DNA of 64,000 nucleotides, taken from NCBI RefSeq assembly GCF_900106695.1, contig NZ_FNMZ01000007.1, positions 1 to 64,000 on the forward strand, read 5' to 3'. A program made the translations under genes and the position numbers. The stretch is from Albimonas donghaensis. GTDB taxonomy: Bacteria > Pseudomonadota > Alphaproteobacteria > Rhodobacterales > Rhodobacteraceae. Numbering within the stretch: position 1 is the first letter of the stretch; every line of letters begins with the position of its first letter. This document shows positions 36,354-43,845 of this stretch, piece by piece. The notes beneath the pieces are model-generated. The model saw only the letters and a list, made by a program, of their open reading frames with translations, searched no databases and was not told the origin of the DNA.

Positions 36354-37451
36354 ATGGGCTTCAAATGCGGCATCGTCGGCCTGCCGAACGTGGGCAAGTC
36401 CACGCTGTTCAACGCCCTGACGCGCACCGCCGCGGCCCAGGCGGCCAACTTCCCGTTCTGCACGATCGAGCCCAATGTGGGCGAGGTCGCGGTCCCCGAC
36501 GACCGGCTCAACGCCCTGGCGGACATCGCGAAATCGCGGGAGATCATTCCCACCCGGCTGACCTTCGTGGACATCGCCGGCCTGGTGAAGGGCGCCTCCA
36601 AGGGCGAGGGTCTCGGCAACCAGTTCCTCGCCAATATCCGTGAGACCGACGCGGTGGCTCATGTGCTGCGTTGTTTCGAGGACGACGACGTCACCCATGT
36701 CGAGGGCCGCGTCGACCCGCTCTCCGACGCCGAGATCATCGAGACCGAGCTGATGCTCGCCGACCTCGAGTCGATCGAGCGCCGGCTGGCCAACCTCTCC
36801 CGCAAGCTGCGCGGCGGCGACCGCGAGGCCGTGGCCCAGGACCGCCTCCTGCGCCTCGCCAAGGTGGCGCTGGACGACGGCCGCCCCGCCCGCACCGTGG
36901 AGATCGACGCCGAGGATGCGAAGACCTGGGAGGGCCTTCAGCTCCTGACCTCCAAACCCGTGCTATATGTCTGCAATGTCGAGGAATCCTCGGCCGCGAC
37001 CGGCAATTCCCAGTCCGCGAAAGTGGCCGAGATGGCCAAGGCGCAGGGCGCGGTTTCGGTGGTGATCTCCGCCGCGATCGAAGAGGAGATCGCCCAGCTT
37101 TCCGACGAGGAGCGCACCGAGTTCCTCGACGATCTGGGGCTGGAGGAGCCGGGCCTCGATCGCCTGATTCGCGCCGGCTACGAGCTGCTAGGCCTGCGCA
37201 CCTACTTCACCGTCGGCCCCAAGGAGGCTCGCGCCTGGACGATCCCCGCCGGCGCCCTCGCGCCCCAGGCGGCCGGGGTCATTCATGGTGATTTCGAGCG
37301 CGGCTTCATCCGCGCCGAGACCATCGCCTACGACGATTACGTGACCTTCAAGGGCGAGAGCGGCGCCAAGGAGTCCGGGAAAATGCGTGTTGAGGGAAAG
37401 ACTTACAAGGTAGCCGACGGCGACGTCCTGCACTTCCTCTTCAACGCCTGA
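36354..37451 (+). CDS. ychF: Redox-regulated ATPase/GTPase YchF (OLA1)
   Basis: A 365-residue Obg-family P-loop protein. Motifs are the G1 loop GLPNVGKSTLFNALT, the G3 region DIAGLVKGASKGEGLGNQFL, and the C-terminal TGS-like domain with RAETIAYDDYV and KVADGDVLHF. YchF prefers ATP, binds ribosomes and is involved in stress responses. The ATG at 36354 begins the conserved MGFKCGIVG; the upstream 20 residues in frame are not conserved. Only 164 bases separate it from pth. Confidence 0.97.
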   Translation: MGFKCGIVGLPNVGKSTLFNALTRTAAAQAANFPFCTIEPNVGEVAVPDDRLNALADIAKSREIIPTRLTFVDIAGLVKGASKGEGLGNQFLANIRETDAVAHVLRCFEDDDVTHVEGRVDPLSDAEIIETELMLADLESIERRLANLSRKLRGGDREAVAQDRLLRLAKVALDDGRPARTVEIDAEDAKTWEGLQLLTSKPVLYVCNVEESSAATGNSQSAKVAEMAKAQGAVSVVISAAIEEEIAQLSDEERTEFLDDLGLEEPGLDRLIRAGYELLGLRTYFTVGPKEARAWTIPAGALAPQAAGVIHGDFERGFIRAETIAYDDYVTFKGESGAKESGKMRVEGKTYKVADGDVLHFLFNA

Positions 37452-37497
37452 CGATGAGCGGCGCGTGTCCGTCCCGAAGAAGGGCGGGCGCGTCTTA

Positions 37498-37514
37498 ACA
37501 GGTCTTACACCTGT
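37498..37514. promoter_or_regulatory. 17-bp palindrome upstream of a small membrane protein gene
   Basis: A perfect inverted repeat ACAGGT-N5-ACCTGT, 43 bases before the ATG at 37557. Size and position fit a dimeric regulator site, but the cognate protein is unknown. Confidence 0.4.
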
Positions 37515-37556
37515 CGAGGCGATCCTGACTGCGGGTGAGAAGCAGGGGATCGAAGC

Positions 37557-37808
37557 ATGAGGACATCGAGCGTGGGACCTATGGCATTTGGTCTGGCGAC
37601 CGGACTGGGCGGAGCCGCGGCCGTGATGACTTTCGGGTGGTCGTTGCTGGCGGCGTTCCTGGCCTACAGCCTGTGCGGGGCTCTGGGCGTGCTGATCTCG
37701 GGCATCGCGCAGGCCCGGTCGGCGTCGGCCAGGGACGCCGAGACATCCGCGCCCAGCCAGGCGACGCCGCCCCGTGACATGGCCCGCGACATGGCCCGCG
37801 TGGGCTGA
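37557..37808 (+). CDS. Small membrane protein of unknown function
   Basis: An 83-residue protein with two probable membrane helices (about 10-27 and 30-50, including GLATGLGGAAAVMTFGWSL and a second segment ending CGALGVLISGI). A polar tail ends in the short repeat RDMARDMARVG. An AGGGGA lies 8 bases before the ATG, and a palindrome lies 43 bases upstream. No family is recognised. It is convergent with the imuA-like gene, whose stop lies 38 bases further on. Confidence 0.55.
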   Translation: MRTSSVGPMAFGLATGLGGAAAVMTFGWSLLAAFLAYSLCGALGVLISGIAQARSASARDAETSAPSQATPPRDMARDMARVG

Positions 37809-37846
37809 CCGGTTTGAACGGCTCGGGCTGAACGTCCGGGCGGAGG

Positions 37847-38620
37847 TCAGCCGGCGGCGGCGCTGCCGGCGTCTTCCGGCGCATCGAGCGTCAGCAGGGC
37901 GCCGGCGCGGCGGACATGCCAGCTGCGCGGCGGGGCGAGCCGGGCGCGCAACCGCTCCGCCCGCCAGGCCGGGGGCGCTCCCCGGGTCCAGCAGCCGGTC
38001 TCCGCCCCCGTCCCCATCCCCGCCCCGCCTCCGGATCCGGGCCGCGCGGGCGACAGCCGCCAGCGGGTCTCCACCCCTTCAGCGCCGCCCTCGCCGCCGG
38101 TCAGCAGCAGGATCAGCGGCGCCGGCGCATCCCGGTCGCCGCCCTGGTCGCGATCGCGCGCGGCCTCCGCCCCCGCCTCCGCCGCCAGGTGCAGCCGCCG
38201 CACCGGGGTCAGGCGCGGCGGCGTCGGGGTCTCGGCCACCACCAGCGGCGCGGCGCCCGAGCGCAACGCCTCCTCCGCGCACCACAGCACATCCTCGGGC
38301 CGGCGCGGCGCGGCCAGCACCAGTCGCCCCGGGTCGAAGAAATCCGCCAGCCCGTCGGCGTTCAGCCGCCCCGCATCGCCCCGGGGCGTCCGGATCCACA
38401 GCACCGGCCCGCCCTCCGCCGCGGCCGCCGCCAGCGCCGCGAAAACCGCCCGCGCCGGACCGCAGACCTCGTGCGTCCGCCCCCGGACCAACGAGATCCC
38501 GCCCCCGAGATCCAGCGCGCCGCGCCCTCGATCGCGCGGTCCGCGGCAGGCGTCGCCTTCGCGCGGCCCGCGCAGGTCGGCGCCGATCAGACGGCGAAGA
38601 TGCGGATCAGACAGGCCCAT
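37847..38620 (-). CDS. imuA: ImuA-like SOS protein (RecA/SulA-type fold), orphan
   Basis: A 257-residue protein resembling ImuA, the RecA-like accessory subunit of the ImuA-ImuB-DnaE2 mutasome. Family features are RGRTHEVCGPARAVFAAL, PVLWIRTP, the GLADFFDPGRLVLAA segment, EDVLWCAEEALRS, RRLHLAAEA and ETRWRLSPA. The Walker-type motifs are degenerate, as usual in ImuA. A perfect alphaproteobacterial LexA box (GTTC-N7-GTTC) lies 16 bases upstream of the ATG, so damage induction is very likely. Neither imuB nor dnaE2 is adjacent: the next gene downstream is on the opposite strand. It is orphan here or belongs to a stand-alone ImuA-like branch. Confidence 0.72.
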   Translation of the reverse strand: MGLSDPHLRRLIGADLRGPREGDACRGPRDRGRGALDLGGGISLVRGRTHEVCGPARAVFAALAAAAAEGGPVLWIRTPRGDAGRLNADGLADFFDPGRLVLAAPRRPEDVLWCAEEALRSGAAPLVVAETPTPPRLTPVRRLHLAAEAGAEAARDRDQGGDRDAPAPLILLLTGGEGGAEGVETRWRLSPARPGSGGGAGMGTGAETGCWTRGAPPAWRAERLRARLAPPRSWHVRRAGALLTLDAPEDAGSAAAG

Positions 38621-38635
38621 CGGCGACTCCCCCTT

Positions 38636-38650
38636 GTTCCCTTTATGTTC
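38636..38650 (-). promoter_or_regulatory. LexA (SOS) box of the imuA-like gene
   Basis: An exact GTTC-CCTTTAT-GTTC, the alphaproteobacterial LexA operator, placed 16-30 bases upstream of the imuA-like start. In the minus-strand direction it reads GAACATAAAGGGAAC, and its CATAAA could be the -10, so LexA would block polymerase directly. Confidence 0.85.
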
Positions 38651-38795
38651 TCACCCACCTCCGTCAGGAAATCAACCGCGACCGCCCGACATGAATCGAT
38701 TCGGGGCACTCATGGCGGGCAGCGGCGCCTCCAACATGAACACGACGCAACGTTATCAATTACTTGCGGAAAATGACCTCACCAAAACGGAGGAT

Positions 38796-38823
38796 TTGCG
38801 GCCGCATTCGTTAACCTTATCTT
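38796..38823 (+). promoter_or_regulatory. Candidate promoter of the structured RNA
   Basis: TTGCGG (38796-38801), a 16-base spacer and TATCTT (38818-38823) predict transcription from about 38830. This is a locally AT-rich stretch just before the folded region. Confidence 0.4.
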
Positions 38824-38849
38824 AACAAATGTGAGTAGCGTTCCCACCA

Positions 38850-39010
38850 TCGCTCCGAGGGTGATGGTCGTGCCGGACCCCCAGTCCGGCGAACTGATTT
38901 GCGTAGTGTCGGCCTGACCCTCGGAGGCCCAGCGGAAGCACCCCAGCCGCCGGGCGAAGACATCACCCCAGTGAGACCCCGGGACGGGCTCTGCGACAGC
39001 AGGGCCCGTC
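38850..39010 (+). ncRNA. Candidate structured small RNA (6S-like rod or switch), family not identified
   Basis: No protein fits here, yet the sequence is dense in complementary segments. A perfect 10-bp helix, CTCCGAGGGT (38853-38862) with ACCCTCGGAG (38917-38926), encloses a 7-bp hairpin (GCCGGAC/GTCCGGC, 38872-38890). A competing perfect 8-bp pairing joins GGGTGATG (38859-38866) with CATCACCC (38961-38968) and extends through CCGG/CCGG into a long rod. A strong hairpin (38983-39010) closes the 3' side. With the promoter-like element at 38796 the transcript would be about 160-180 nt. Size and rod shape recall 6S RNA, but I could not match conserved 6S, SRP, RNase P or tmRNA motifs. Confidence 0.35.
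38983..39010 (+). terminator. Strong hairpin at the end of the candidate RNA
   Basis: GACGGGC pairs with GCCCGTC, with an inner CTGC/GCAG extension and a GACA loop. Only TT follows, so it is a weak intrinsic terminator or a 3' stabilising hairpin. Confidence 0.4.
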
Positions 39011-39123
39011 TTGGATTCGGCCGCCGACTTCGACGCCGGGGCCGAGCCTCGCGCCCGGAATCAAGACGCCGGCCGCCCCGAAAATCCAGGCGACGGACGA
39101 GCTGGAAGGAAGGGAGGGCGCCG

Positions 39124-39209
39124 TGGTAGCCGCTGCCGGACTCGAACCGGCATGAGCAAAGCCCGAGGCATTTTGAGTGCCTTGTGTCTACCAATTCCAC
39201 CAAGCGGCC
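39124..39209 (-). tRNA. tRNA-Leu(CAA)
   Basis: A class II tRNA on the minus strand with encoded CCA (complement of 39124-39126). Acceptor GGCCGCT pairs with AGCGGCT (one G-U at the first pair). The D-arm is GTGGAATTGGTAGACAC. The anticodon stem AGGCA/TGCCT holds the loop CTCAAAA, giving anticodon CAA for UUG. The variable arm is CGGGCTTTGCTCAT-like, and the T-arm is GCCGGTTCGAGTCCGGC. Confidence 0.95.
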
Positions 39210-39344
39210 ACGGCCCGCACGCTTTACCCGATCCGTCGCGCGGTGGGAAGCCGGCGCGCCGCCGAACCCGCCCCCTGCGGCGCATACGCCCCGCCCCCCC
39301 CGCGCGCGTGGACAGCGCCCCGCCGCCCGGCTAACCCTTCGACC

Positions 39345-39926
39345 ATGGTGCGCAAGCTATACGACTGGGTCCTGCGACAGGCGGAGGCCCCCTACGCTCT
39401 CTGGATGCTGGCGGCCGTCAGCTTCGTGGAGAGCTCGGTATTCCCGATCCCCCCCGACGTGCTGATGATCCCGATGATCCTCGCCGCCCCTCACCGGGCC
39501 TGGCGGATCGCGGGCGTGTGCACCGCGGCCTCGGTCGCGGGGGGGGCGCTGGGCTACTATATCGGCTACGAGCTGTTCGCCTCCATCGGCCGTCCGGTGC
39601 TGGAATTCTACGGCAAGGACCACGCCTTCGAGGAGATCCGCGACGCCTATAACGGCCAGGGCGTGTGGGCGGTGCTGATCGCCGGCGTGACGCCGTTCCC
39701 CTACAAGGTCATCACGATCTTCTCAGGCGTCACCCAGTTGAACTTCGCGCTGTTCATGGCGATGTCGGTCATCGCCCGGGGCCTGCGATTCTTCGTCATC
39801 GCGGCGCTGCTGAACCGCTACGGGGACGCGGCGCGCGACTTCATCGACCGCCGCCTGGGCCTGGTCGCGACCGTCTCGGTCGCCCTGCTCATCGGAGGCT
39901 TCGTCGTCGTGAAATACGCCCTGTGA
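39345..39926 (+). CDS. DedA/YqaA-family membrane protein
   Basis: A 193-residue protein of the SNARE-associated (VTT/DedA) superfamily, YqaA subgroup. It has an N-terminal amphipathic part (VRKLYDWVLRQAEAPYALW), the family segments FVESSVFPIPPDVLMIPMIL and GVTPFPYKVITIFSGV, and about five hydrophobic segments. DedA-type proteins act as lipid scramblases or in envelope homeostasis. The start ATG at 39345 was chosen because upstream sequence overlaps the tRNA on the other strand. The stop overlaps the dsbB start (GTGA), so the two are coupled. Confidence 0.88.
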   Translation: MVRKLYDWVLRQAEAPYALWMLAAVSFVESSVFPIPPDVLMIPMILAAPHRAWRIAGVCTAASVAGGALGYYIGYELFASIGRPVLEFYGKDHAFEEIRDAYNGQGVWAVLIAGVTPFPYKVITIFSGVTQLNFALFMAMSVIARGLRFFVIAALLNRYGDAARDFIDRRLGLVATVSVALLIGGFVVVKYAL

Positions 39927-40429
39927 CCGGTCCCGACGCCCGCGGCGAGGCCGAGAGCCCGCCGGTTCCCACCCTTCTGGCCGGGCTCGCCGCCGCCGGA
40001 TCCGCGGGGATGCTGGCCGGGGCCTTCGCCTTCCAGCATCTCGGCGGGCTCGCGCCCTGCGAGATGTGCCTCTGGCAGCGCTGGCCGCATGCGCTCGGCA
40101 TCGCGCTGGGCGTGCTGCTGCTGGTCCCGTTCCTGCGCGAGTCGCGGATCCTGCGCCTTCTCGGCCTGGTCTCCATGCTGGTCGGGGCGGGGATCGCGCT
40201 GATGCATACCGGGGTCGAGCGCGGCTGGTGGGAAGGCCCCACCGAATGCAGCGGCGGCCCCGGCGGGGATCTCAGCGCCGATCAGCTGCTCGACGCGATC
40301 CGCGCGGCCCCCATGGTCCGCTGCGATGAGGTCGCGTGGTCGATGATGGGCCTATCGATGGCGAGCTGGAACGGCATCGCCTCGGTCGCGCTGGCCCTGT
40401 TCTGGGCTGCCTCACTGCGTCGGAGCTGA
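39923..40429 (+). CDS. dsbB: Disulfide bond formation protein DsbB-like
   Basis: A 168-residue inner-membrane quinone reductase with four membrane helices. The first redox pair is CEMC in LAPCEMCLWQRWPHA. The second pair is spread over the periplasmic loop (TECSGG ... MVRCDEV). DsbB reoxidises DsbA using quinones. The start is a GTG at 39923 overlapping the DedA stop; it is the only in-frame start that leaves the first helix intact. The C-X2-C pair is CEMC rather than the enterobacterial CVLC, common in alphaproteobacterial DsbB. Confidence 0.9.
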   Translation: MTGPDARGEAESPPVPTLLAGLAAAGSAGMLAGAFAFQHLGGLAPCEMCLWQRWPHALGIALGVLLLVPFLRESRILRLLGLVSMLVGAGIALMHTGVERGWWEGPTECSGGPGGDLSADQLLDAIRAAPMVRCDEVAWSMMGLSMASWNGIASVALALFWAASLRRS

Positions 40430-40488
40430 GTCGGAACGCGCGTAGGGCGGGTGCGAACCCGCCTCCCACGCCCTCCGCCAGGGGCCTC

Positions 40489-41076
40489 TCAGGGTTCCAG
40501 CTCGGCGTCCCAGTAGAGATAGTCCATCCAGCTGTCATGCAGGTGATTGGGCGGGAATTTCCGCCCCACATTCTGCAACGCCCCGGCCGTGGGCCGCCCC
40601 GGCGCCTTGGCCAGCCGCATCCCCGCCTGGCGCAGCGACCGCGAGCCCTTGCGCAGGTTGCACGGCCCGCAGGCCGCCACGACGTTCTCCCATGTCGTGC
40701 GCCCGCCCGCGGCCCGGGGCACCACGTGGTCGAAGGTCAGATCCCCCTTGGCCCCGCAATACTGACAGCGGAACTCGTCGCGCAGGAACAGGTTGAAGCG
40801 GGTGAAGGCGGCCAGCCGCGCCGGCTTCACGTATTCGCGCAGCACCACCACCGAGGGCAGCCTGATCTCCAGGCTGGGAGAGCGCGCGACCTCCTCATAT
40901 TCCGCCACGATGGCGACGCGGTCGAGGAACGCGGCCTTCACCGCCTCCTGCCACGGCCACAGCGACAGCGGAAAGTAGCTGAGCGGCCGGAAATCGGCGT
41001 TGAGCACCAACGCCGGATGATCTTTCAGCCGTGCCGGACTTCGCACGAACTGGGTGGTGTAGGGATCGTTCAACAA
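40489..41076 (-). CDS. HNH endonuclease
   Basis: About 195 residues. The family core LVLNADFRPLSYFPLSLWPWQEA is followed by the HNH domain: zinc Cys pair CQYC, catalytic His in LTFDHVVPRAAGG, Asn in TTWENVVAAC and the second Cys pair in CGPCNLRKG. The C-terminus PPNHLHDSWMDYLYWDAELEP matches the widespread alphaproteobacterial stand-alone HNH protein, whose biological role is unclear. The frame extends to an ATG at 41181, but those extra 35 residues are not conserved. A GGGGGAG motif precedes the TTG at 41074-41076, and that start gives the usual family N-terminus. Confidence 0.88.
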   Translation of the reverse strand: MLNDPYTTQFVRSPARLKDHPALVLNADFRPLSYFPLSLWPWQEAVKAAFLDRVAIVAEYEEVARSPSLEIRLPSVVVLREYVKPARLAAFTRFNLFLRDEFRCQYCGAKGDLTFDHVVPRAAGGRTTWENVVAACGPCNLRKGSRSLRQAGMRLAKAPGRPTAGALQNVGRKFPPNHLHDSWMDYLYWDAELEP

Positions 41077-41296
41077 GCGACAGCTCCCCCGTCCCGGCCT
41101 GCATCCGCAGCGAGACGGGACGAACCCGTCCCAGTTGGATGCGTCGACTATATCTGGCGAATACCAGCGCGCAACATTCAAGATGAAGGGGCGCGACTTC
41201 GCCTCCCGCGCTGTCTAGCAGCGCGGGGTGACGATTTGACGACGAGATGGGGGAGGATGCGCGCCCGGCCGCGGGGTCGGCCGGGCGGGCGGGCGC

Positions 41297-41953
41297 TCAG
41301 TCCAGCCAGGTCTTGAGCAGCCGCAGCGCCGCCACCAGACCGTCGGGAGAGATCGAGTGCGGCACGCCGGGGCAGCCCAGCGTGGCGGCCTCGATCCCCG
41401 CCGCCTCCAGCCCCTGGCGCGCCTCCTCCATGGAGGAGAAGGGCACCACCGGGTCCGCCGTCCCGTGGGCCAGCAGCACCGGGGGACGGGTCCGGATCTC
41501 GGCCGGCAGGCGCTCGGGCGCCAGCAGGCGGCCGGAATAGCCGACCACGCAGGCGAGCTGCTTCTCGCGCCGGGGCGCAACGTGCAGCGACATCATCGTG
41601 CCCTGCGAAAAGCCCACCAGCGCGATCTTCGAGGCCGGCACGCCCTCCGCCTCGATCCCGTCGATATAGGCGTTGATCAGGTCGATGGAGGCCGCCATGC
41701 CCGCGTCGCGCTGGGTCTCGGTCGATCCGTCCATGTGCGGGATCGGGAACCACTGGTAGCCCATCGGGTTCATGGCGCTGCGCTCGGGCGCGTTGGGCGC
41801 GCGGAATTCCACGTCGGGCAGGTGATCCTCCAGCGGATCGGACAGCCCGATCAGGTCGTTGCCATCGGCCCCATAGCCGTGCAGCAGCACCACCACCGCC
41901 TTGCGATTTCCCGATTTGGCCGGCTTCACCGGTCCCGTCAGCGCCTGCGTCAC
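41297..41953 (-). CDS. Carboxylesterase/phospholipase, alpha/beta-hydrolase
   Basis: A 218-residue enzyme of the acyl-protein thioesterase-like family (PF02230). Motifs are VVVLLHGYGADGNDLIGL near the N-terminus, the nucleophile elbow GFSQGTMMS, the acid in HGTADPVVP and the catalytic His in GVPHSI. It should hydrolyse short-chain esters or lysophospholipids. Its start overlaps the alkA-like gene stop (ATGA at 41950-41953), a pairing probably reflecting a common transcript rather than a common pathway. Confidence 0.92.
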   Translation of the reverse strand: MTQALTGPVKPAKSGNRKAVVVLLHGYGADGNDLIGLSDPLEDHLPDVEFRAPNAPERSAMNPMGYQWFPIPHMDGSTETQRDAGMAASIDLINAYIDGIEAEGVPASKIALVGFSQGTMMSLHVAPRREKQLACVVGYSGRLLAPERLPAEIRTRPPVLLAHGTADPVVPFSSMEEARQGLEAAGIEAATLGCPGVPHSISPDGLVAALRLLKTWLD

Positions 41954-42579
41954 GTCACGCCCTCCCTGTCCTTGGCCACCCGGTAATAGGCCCAGAGCAA
42001 CCGCGCCGCCACCCCGCGCCAGGGGGACCAGGCCCGCGCCATCTCGGCGAAGGGCCTGGGCGTGGGGCGGGCGGGAAGCTCGAACAGCAGGCGGGCGGAT
42101 TCCTGCAGGGCGAGATCGGCGGGCGCGAAGACATCGGCCCGGCCGAGCGAGAACAACAGGTAGACCTCCGCCGTCCAGCGCCCGATGCCGGGGACGGCGA
42201 CGAGCGCGTCGATGGCCTCCTCGTCCGGCAGGGTCCGCAGGGCGGGATAGTCGAGCGCGGCCTCGGCCAGCGCGCGGGCGTAGCGCATCTTGGGACGCGA
42301 CAGGCCGCAGGCGCGCAGGGCCTCGTCATCCATGGCGCGCAGGACGGCGGGGTCCGTGGCGCCGGCGGCCTCGACCCGTTTCCAGATGCCCGCGGCGGCG
42401 GCGACCGAGATCTGCTGCGAAACGATGGCGTTCAGCAGCGCCCGAAACCCGTCCTCGCGCCGGCGCAGGGGCGGCGGGCCGGAAAGCTCCAGCGCATGGG
42501 CGAAACGCGGCTCGCGGGCGGCGAGCCAGGCGCTGCCTTCCGCGATGCAGGCTTCGGTTTCGATGATGCGTCCAACCAT
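41950..42579 (-). CDS. DNA-3-methyladenine glycosylase II (AlkA-like, HhH-GPD)
   Basis: A 209-residue base-excision repair enzyme of the HhH-GPD superfamily. The helix-hairpin-helix with the Gly/Pro motif is LVAVPGIGRWTAEVYLLFSLG, and the catalytic Asp lies in FAPADLALQ. The ALLNAIVSQQISVAAA segment is typical of the family. There are no Cys ligands for an iron-sulfur cluster, so it belongs to the AlkA/MagI branch rather than MutY/Nth. It removes alkylated purines from DNA. It is the first gene of a two-gene overlapping unit, with ATG at 42577-42579. Confidence 0.9.
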   Translation of the reverse strand: MVGRIIETEACIAEGSAWLAAREPRFAHALELSGPPPLRRREDGFRALLNAIVSQQISVAAAAGIWKRVEAAGATDPAVLRAMDDEALRACGLSRPKMRYARALAEAALDYPALRTLPDEEAIDALVAVPGIGRWTAEVYLLFSLGRADVFAPADLALQESARLLFELPARPTPRPFAEMARAWSPWRGVAARLLWAYYRVAKDREGVT

Positions 42580-42939
42580 GGCGGGCACCTGACCGCGGGC
42601 GCCCCCCCGGGTCAAGCGCCGCCTGCGCGCCCCGGTCCGGCGGGCGGCGGGGTGGGCGGGCGGGAGCCGACCGGCGGAGCGGGGCGGGCAGGCGGCGCGC
42701 CCCGCTCCGGGGAGCGGGAGCCGCGCGACACCCCTACCGCCACTTGCCCGCGGGCGCCCGCGCGGCGAGGCGCCGGGGTCGCGTGCGGCCACGTCTCCCC
42801 GCACCCGTCGCCCGCGCCCGCCTCCTCCGGCCCCTTCCGGCGCCGCATCCTCACCGCCTCCGCCGGCGCCCCGCCCCGCCCGCCCCCGTGACCCGGCGCC
42901 GCTTGACCCCGCCCCGCCGTCGCGCTTCGCTCCGCGCCC
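42580..42939. other. Divergent intergenic region, alkA-like gene and gluQ
   Basis: 360 bp of extremely GC-rich sequence between divergent genes. It must contain both promoters, but no -35/-10 pair, palindrome or hairpin stood out. Confidence 0.4.
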
Positions 42940-43845
42940 ATGAGCCCGCATGTCGAACGCTTCGCCCCCTCGCCCAACGGCCACCTGCATCTGGGCCACG
43001 CCTTCTCGGCGCTGCTCGCCCATGACGCCGCGCGCGCCGCCGGCGGCCGCTTTCTGCTGCGCATCGAGGACATCGACCGCACCCGCGCCCGCCCGGAATA
43101 CGAAGCCGCCATCCTCGAGGACCTCGCCTGGCTGGGCCTGACATGGGAGCGCCCGGTCCTGCGCCAGTCCGAGCGCGGCGCAGCCTACGCCGCCGCCCTC
43201 GCCACGCTCGACGCGCGCGGCCTGCTCTATCCCTGCGCCTGCACCCGCAAGGACATCGCCGCGGCCCTCGACGCCCCGCAGGAGACCGCGCCCGGCCTCG
43301 CCCCCGGCCCCGAAGGCCCGGACGGAACGCCCTATCCCGGAACCTGCCGTCTGACGCCCCCCGGCCCCGACACGCCCCACGCCCTGCGCCTCGACATGGC
43401 CGCCGCCATCGAGACGCTGGGCGGCGCCGAGGCCGTGCGCGCCCTGACGGTGATGGAACTGGGCGTGGGACCGGGGGGCGAGACCGGGCCCCTCGCCCTC
43501 GACCCCGACTGGCTGACGACCCGCTGCGGCGACGTGGTGCTGGCGCGCAAGGATATCGGGACCAGCTATCACCTCTCGGTGGTGGTGGACGACGCGGCGC
43601 AGGGCGTGACCCATGTCACCCGCGGGCAGGACCTGTTCGCCGCCGCGCCCCTGCAACGGCTGATCCAGGCGCTGCTCGGACTTCCCGCCCCCGTCTATCG
43701 CCATCACCGGCTGATCCGCGACGCCTCCGGCCGCCGGCTCGCCAAGCGGGACCGGGACGCGGGCCTGCGCGAGCTGCGCGCCGCCGGCGTCGCTCCGGCC
43801 GAGATCAGGGCCCGTCTCGGCCTTCCGCCAGCAGCCGCCGGATGA
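42940..43845 (+). CDS. gluQ: Glutamyl-Q tRNA(Asp) synthetase
   Basis: A 301-residue truncated glutamyl-tRNA synthetase paralogue lacking the anticodon-binding domain. It attaches glutamate to queuosine at position 34 of tRNA(Asp). Present are RFAPSPNGHLHLGHAFSAL (HIGH-type motif), LLRIEDIDRTR, a zinc site (CACTRKD ... YPGTC) and a KMSK-like GRRLAKRDRD. The length agrees with GluQRS. The C-terminus overlaps the convergent AbrB-family gene by 41 bases. Confidence 0.95.
   Translation: MSPHVERFAPSPNGHLHLGHAFSALLAHDAARAAGGRFLLRIEDIDRTRARPEYEAAILEDLAWLGLTWERPVLRQSERGAAYAAALATLDARGLLYPCACTRKDIAAALDAPQETAPGLAPGPEGPDGTPYPGTCRLTPPGPDTPHALRLDMAAAIETLGGAEAVRALTVMELGVGPGGETGPLALDPDWLTTRCGDVVLARKDIGTSYHLSVVVDDAAQGVTHVTRGQDLFAAAPLQRLIQALLGLPAPVYRHHRLIRDASGRRLAKRDRDAGLRELRAAGVAPAEIRARLGLPPAAAG

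Noticed and set aside
38691-38825. 44-codon frame next to the imuA LexA box (starts MNRFGALMAG)
   Set aside because: No ribosome site within usable distance, and it runs into the promoter-like element of the candidate RNA. It could be real only if conserved in relatives.
38850-39010. Identification as SRP RNA, RNase P RNA or tmRNA
   Set aside because: The expected conserved cores (the SRP GGAAGGAAGCAGC-type loop, the RNase P helix P4 motifs, a tmRNA tag frame with tRNA ends) were not found on either strand. Only a 6S-like shape remains possible.
38817-39203. Minus-strand frame starting MVELVDTRHSK
   Set aside because: The first residues are the translation of the tRNA-Leu gene, a common artefact. 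The remainder overlaps the structured region.
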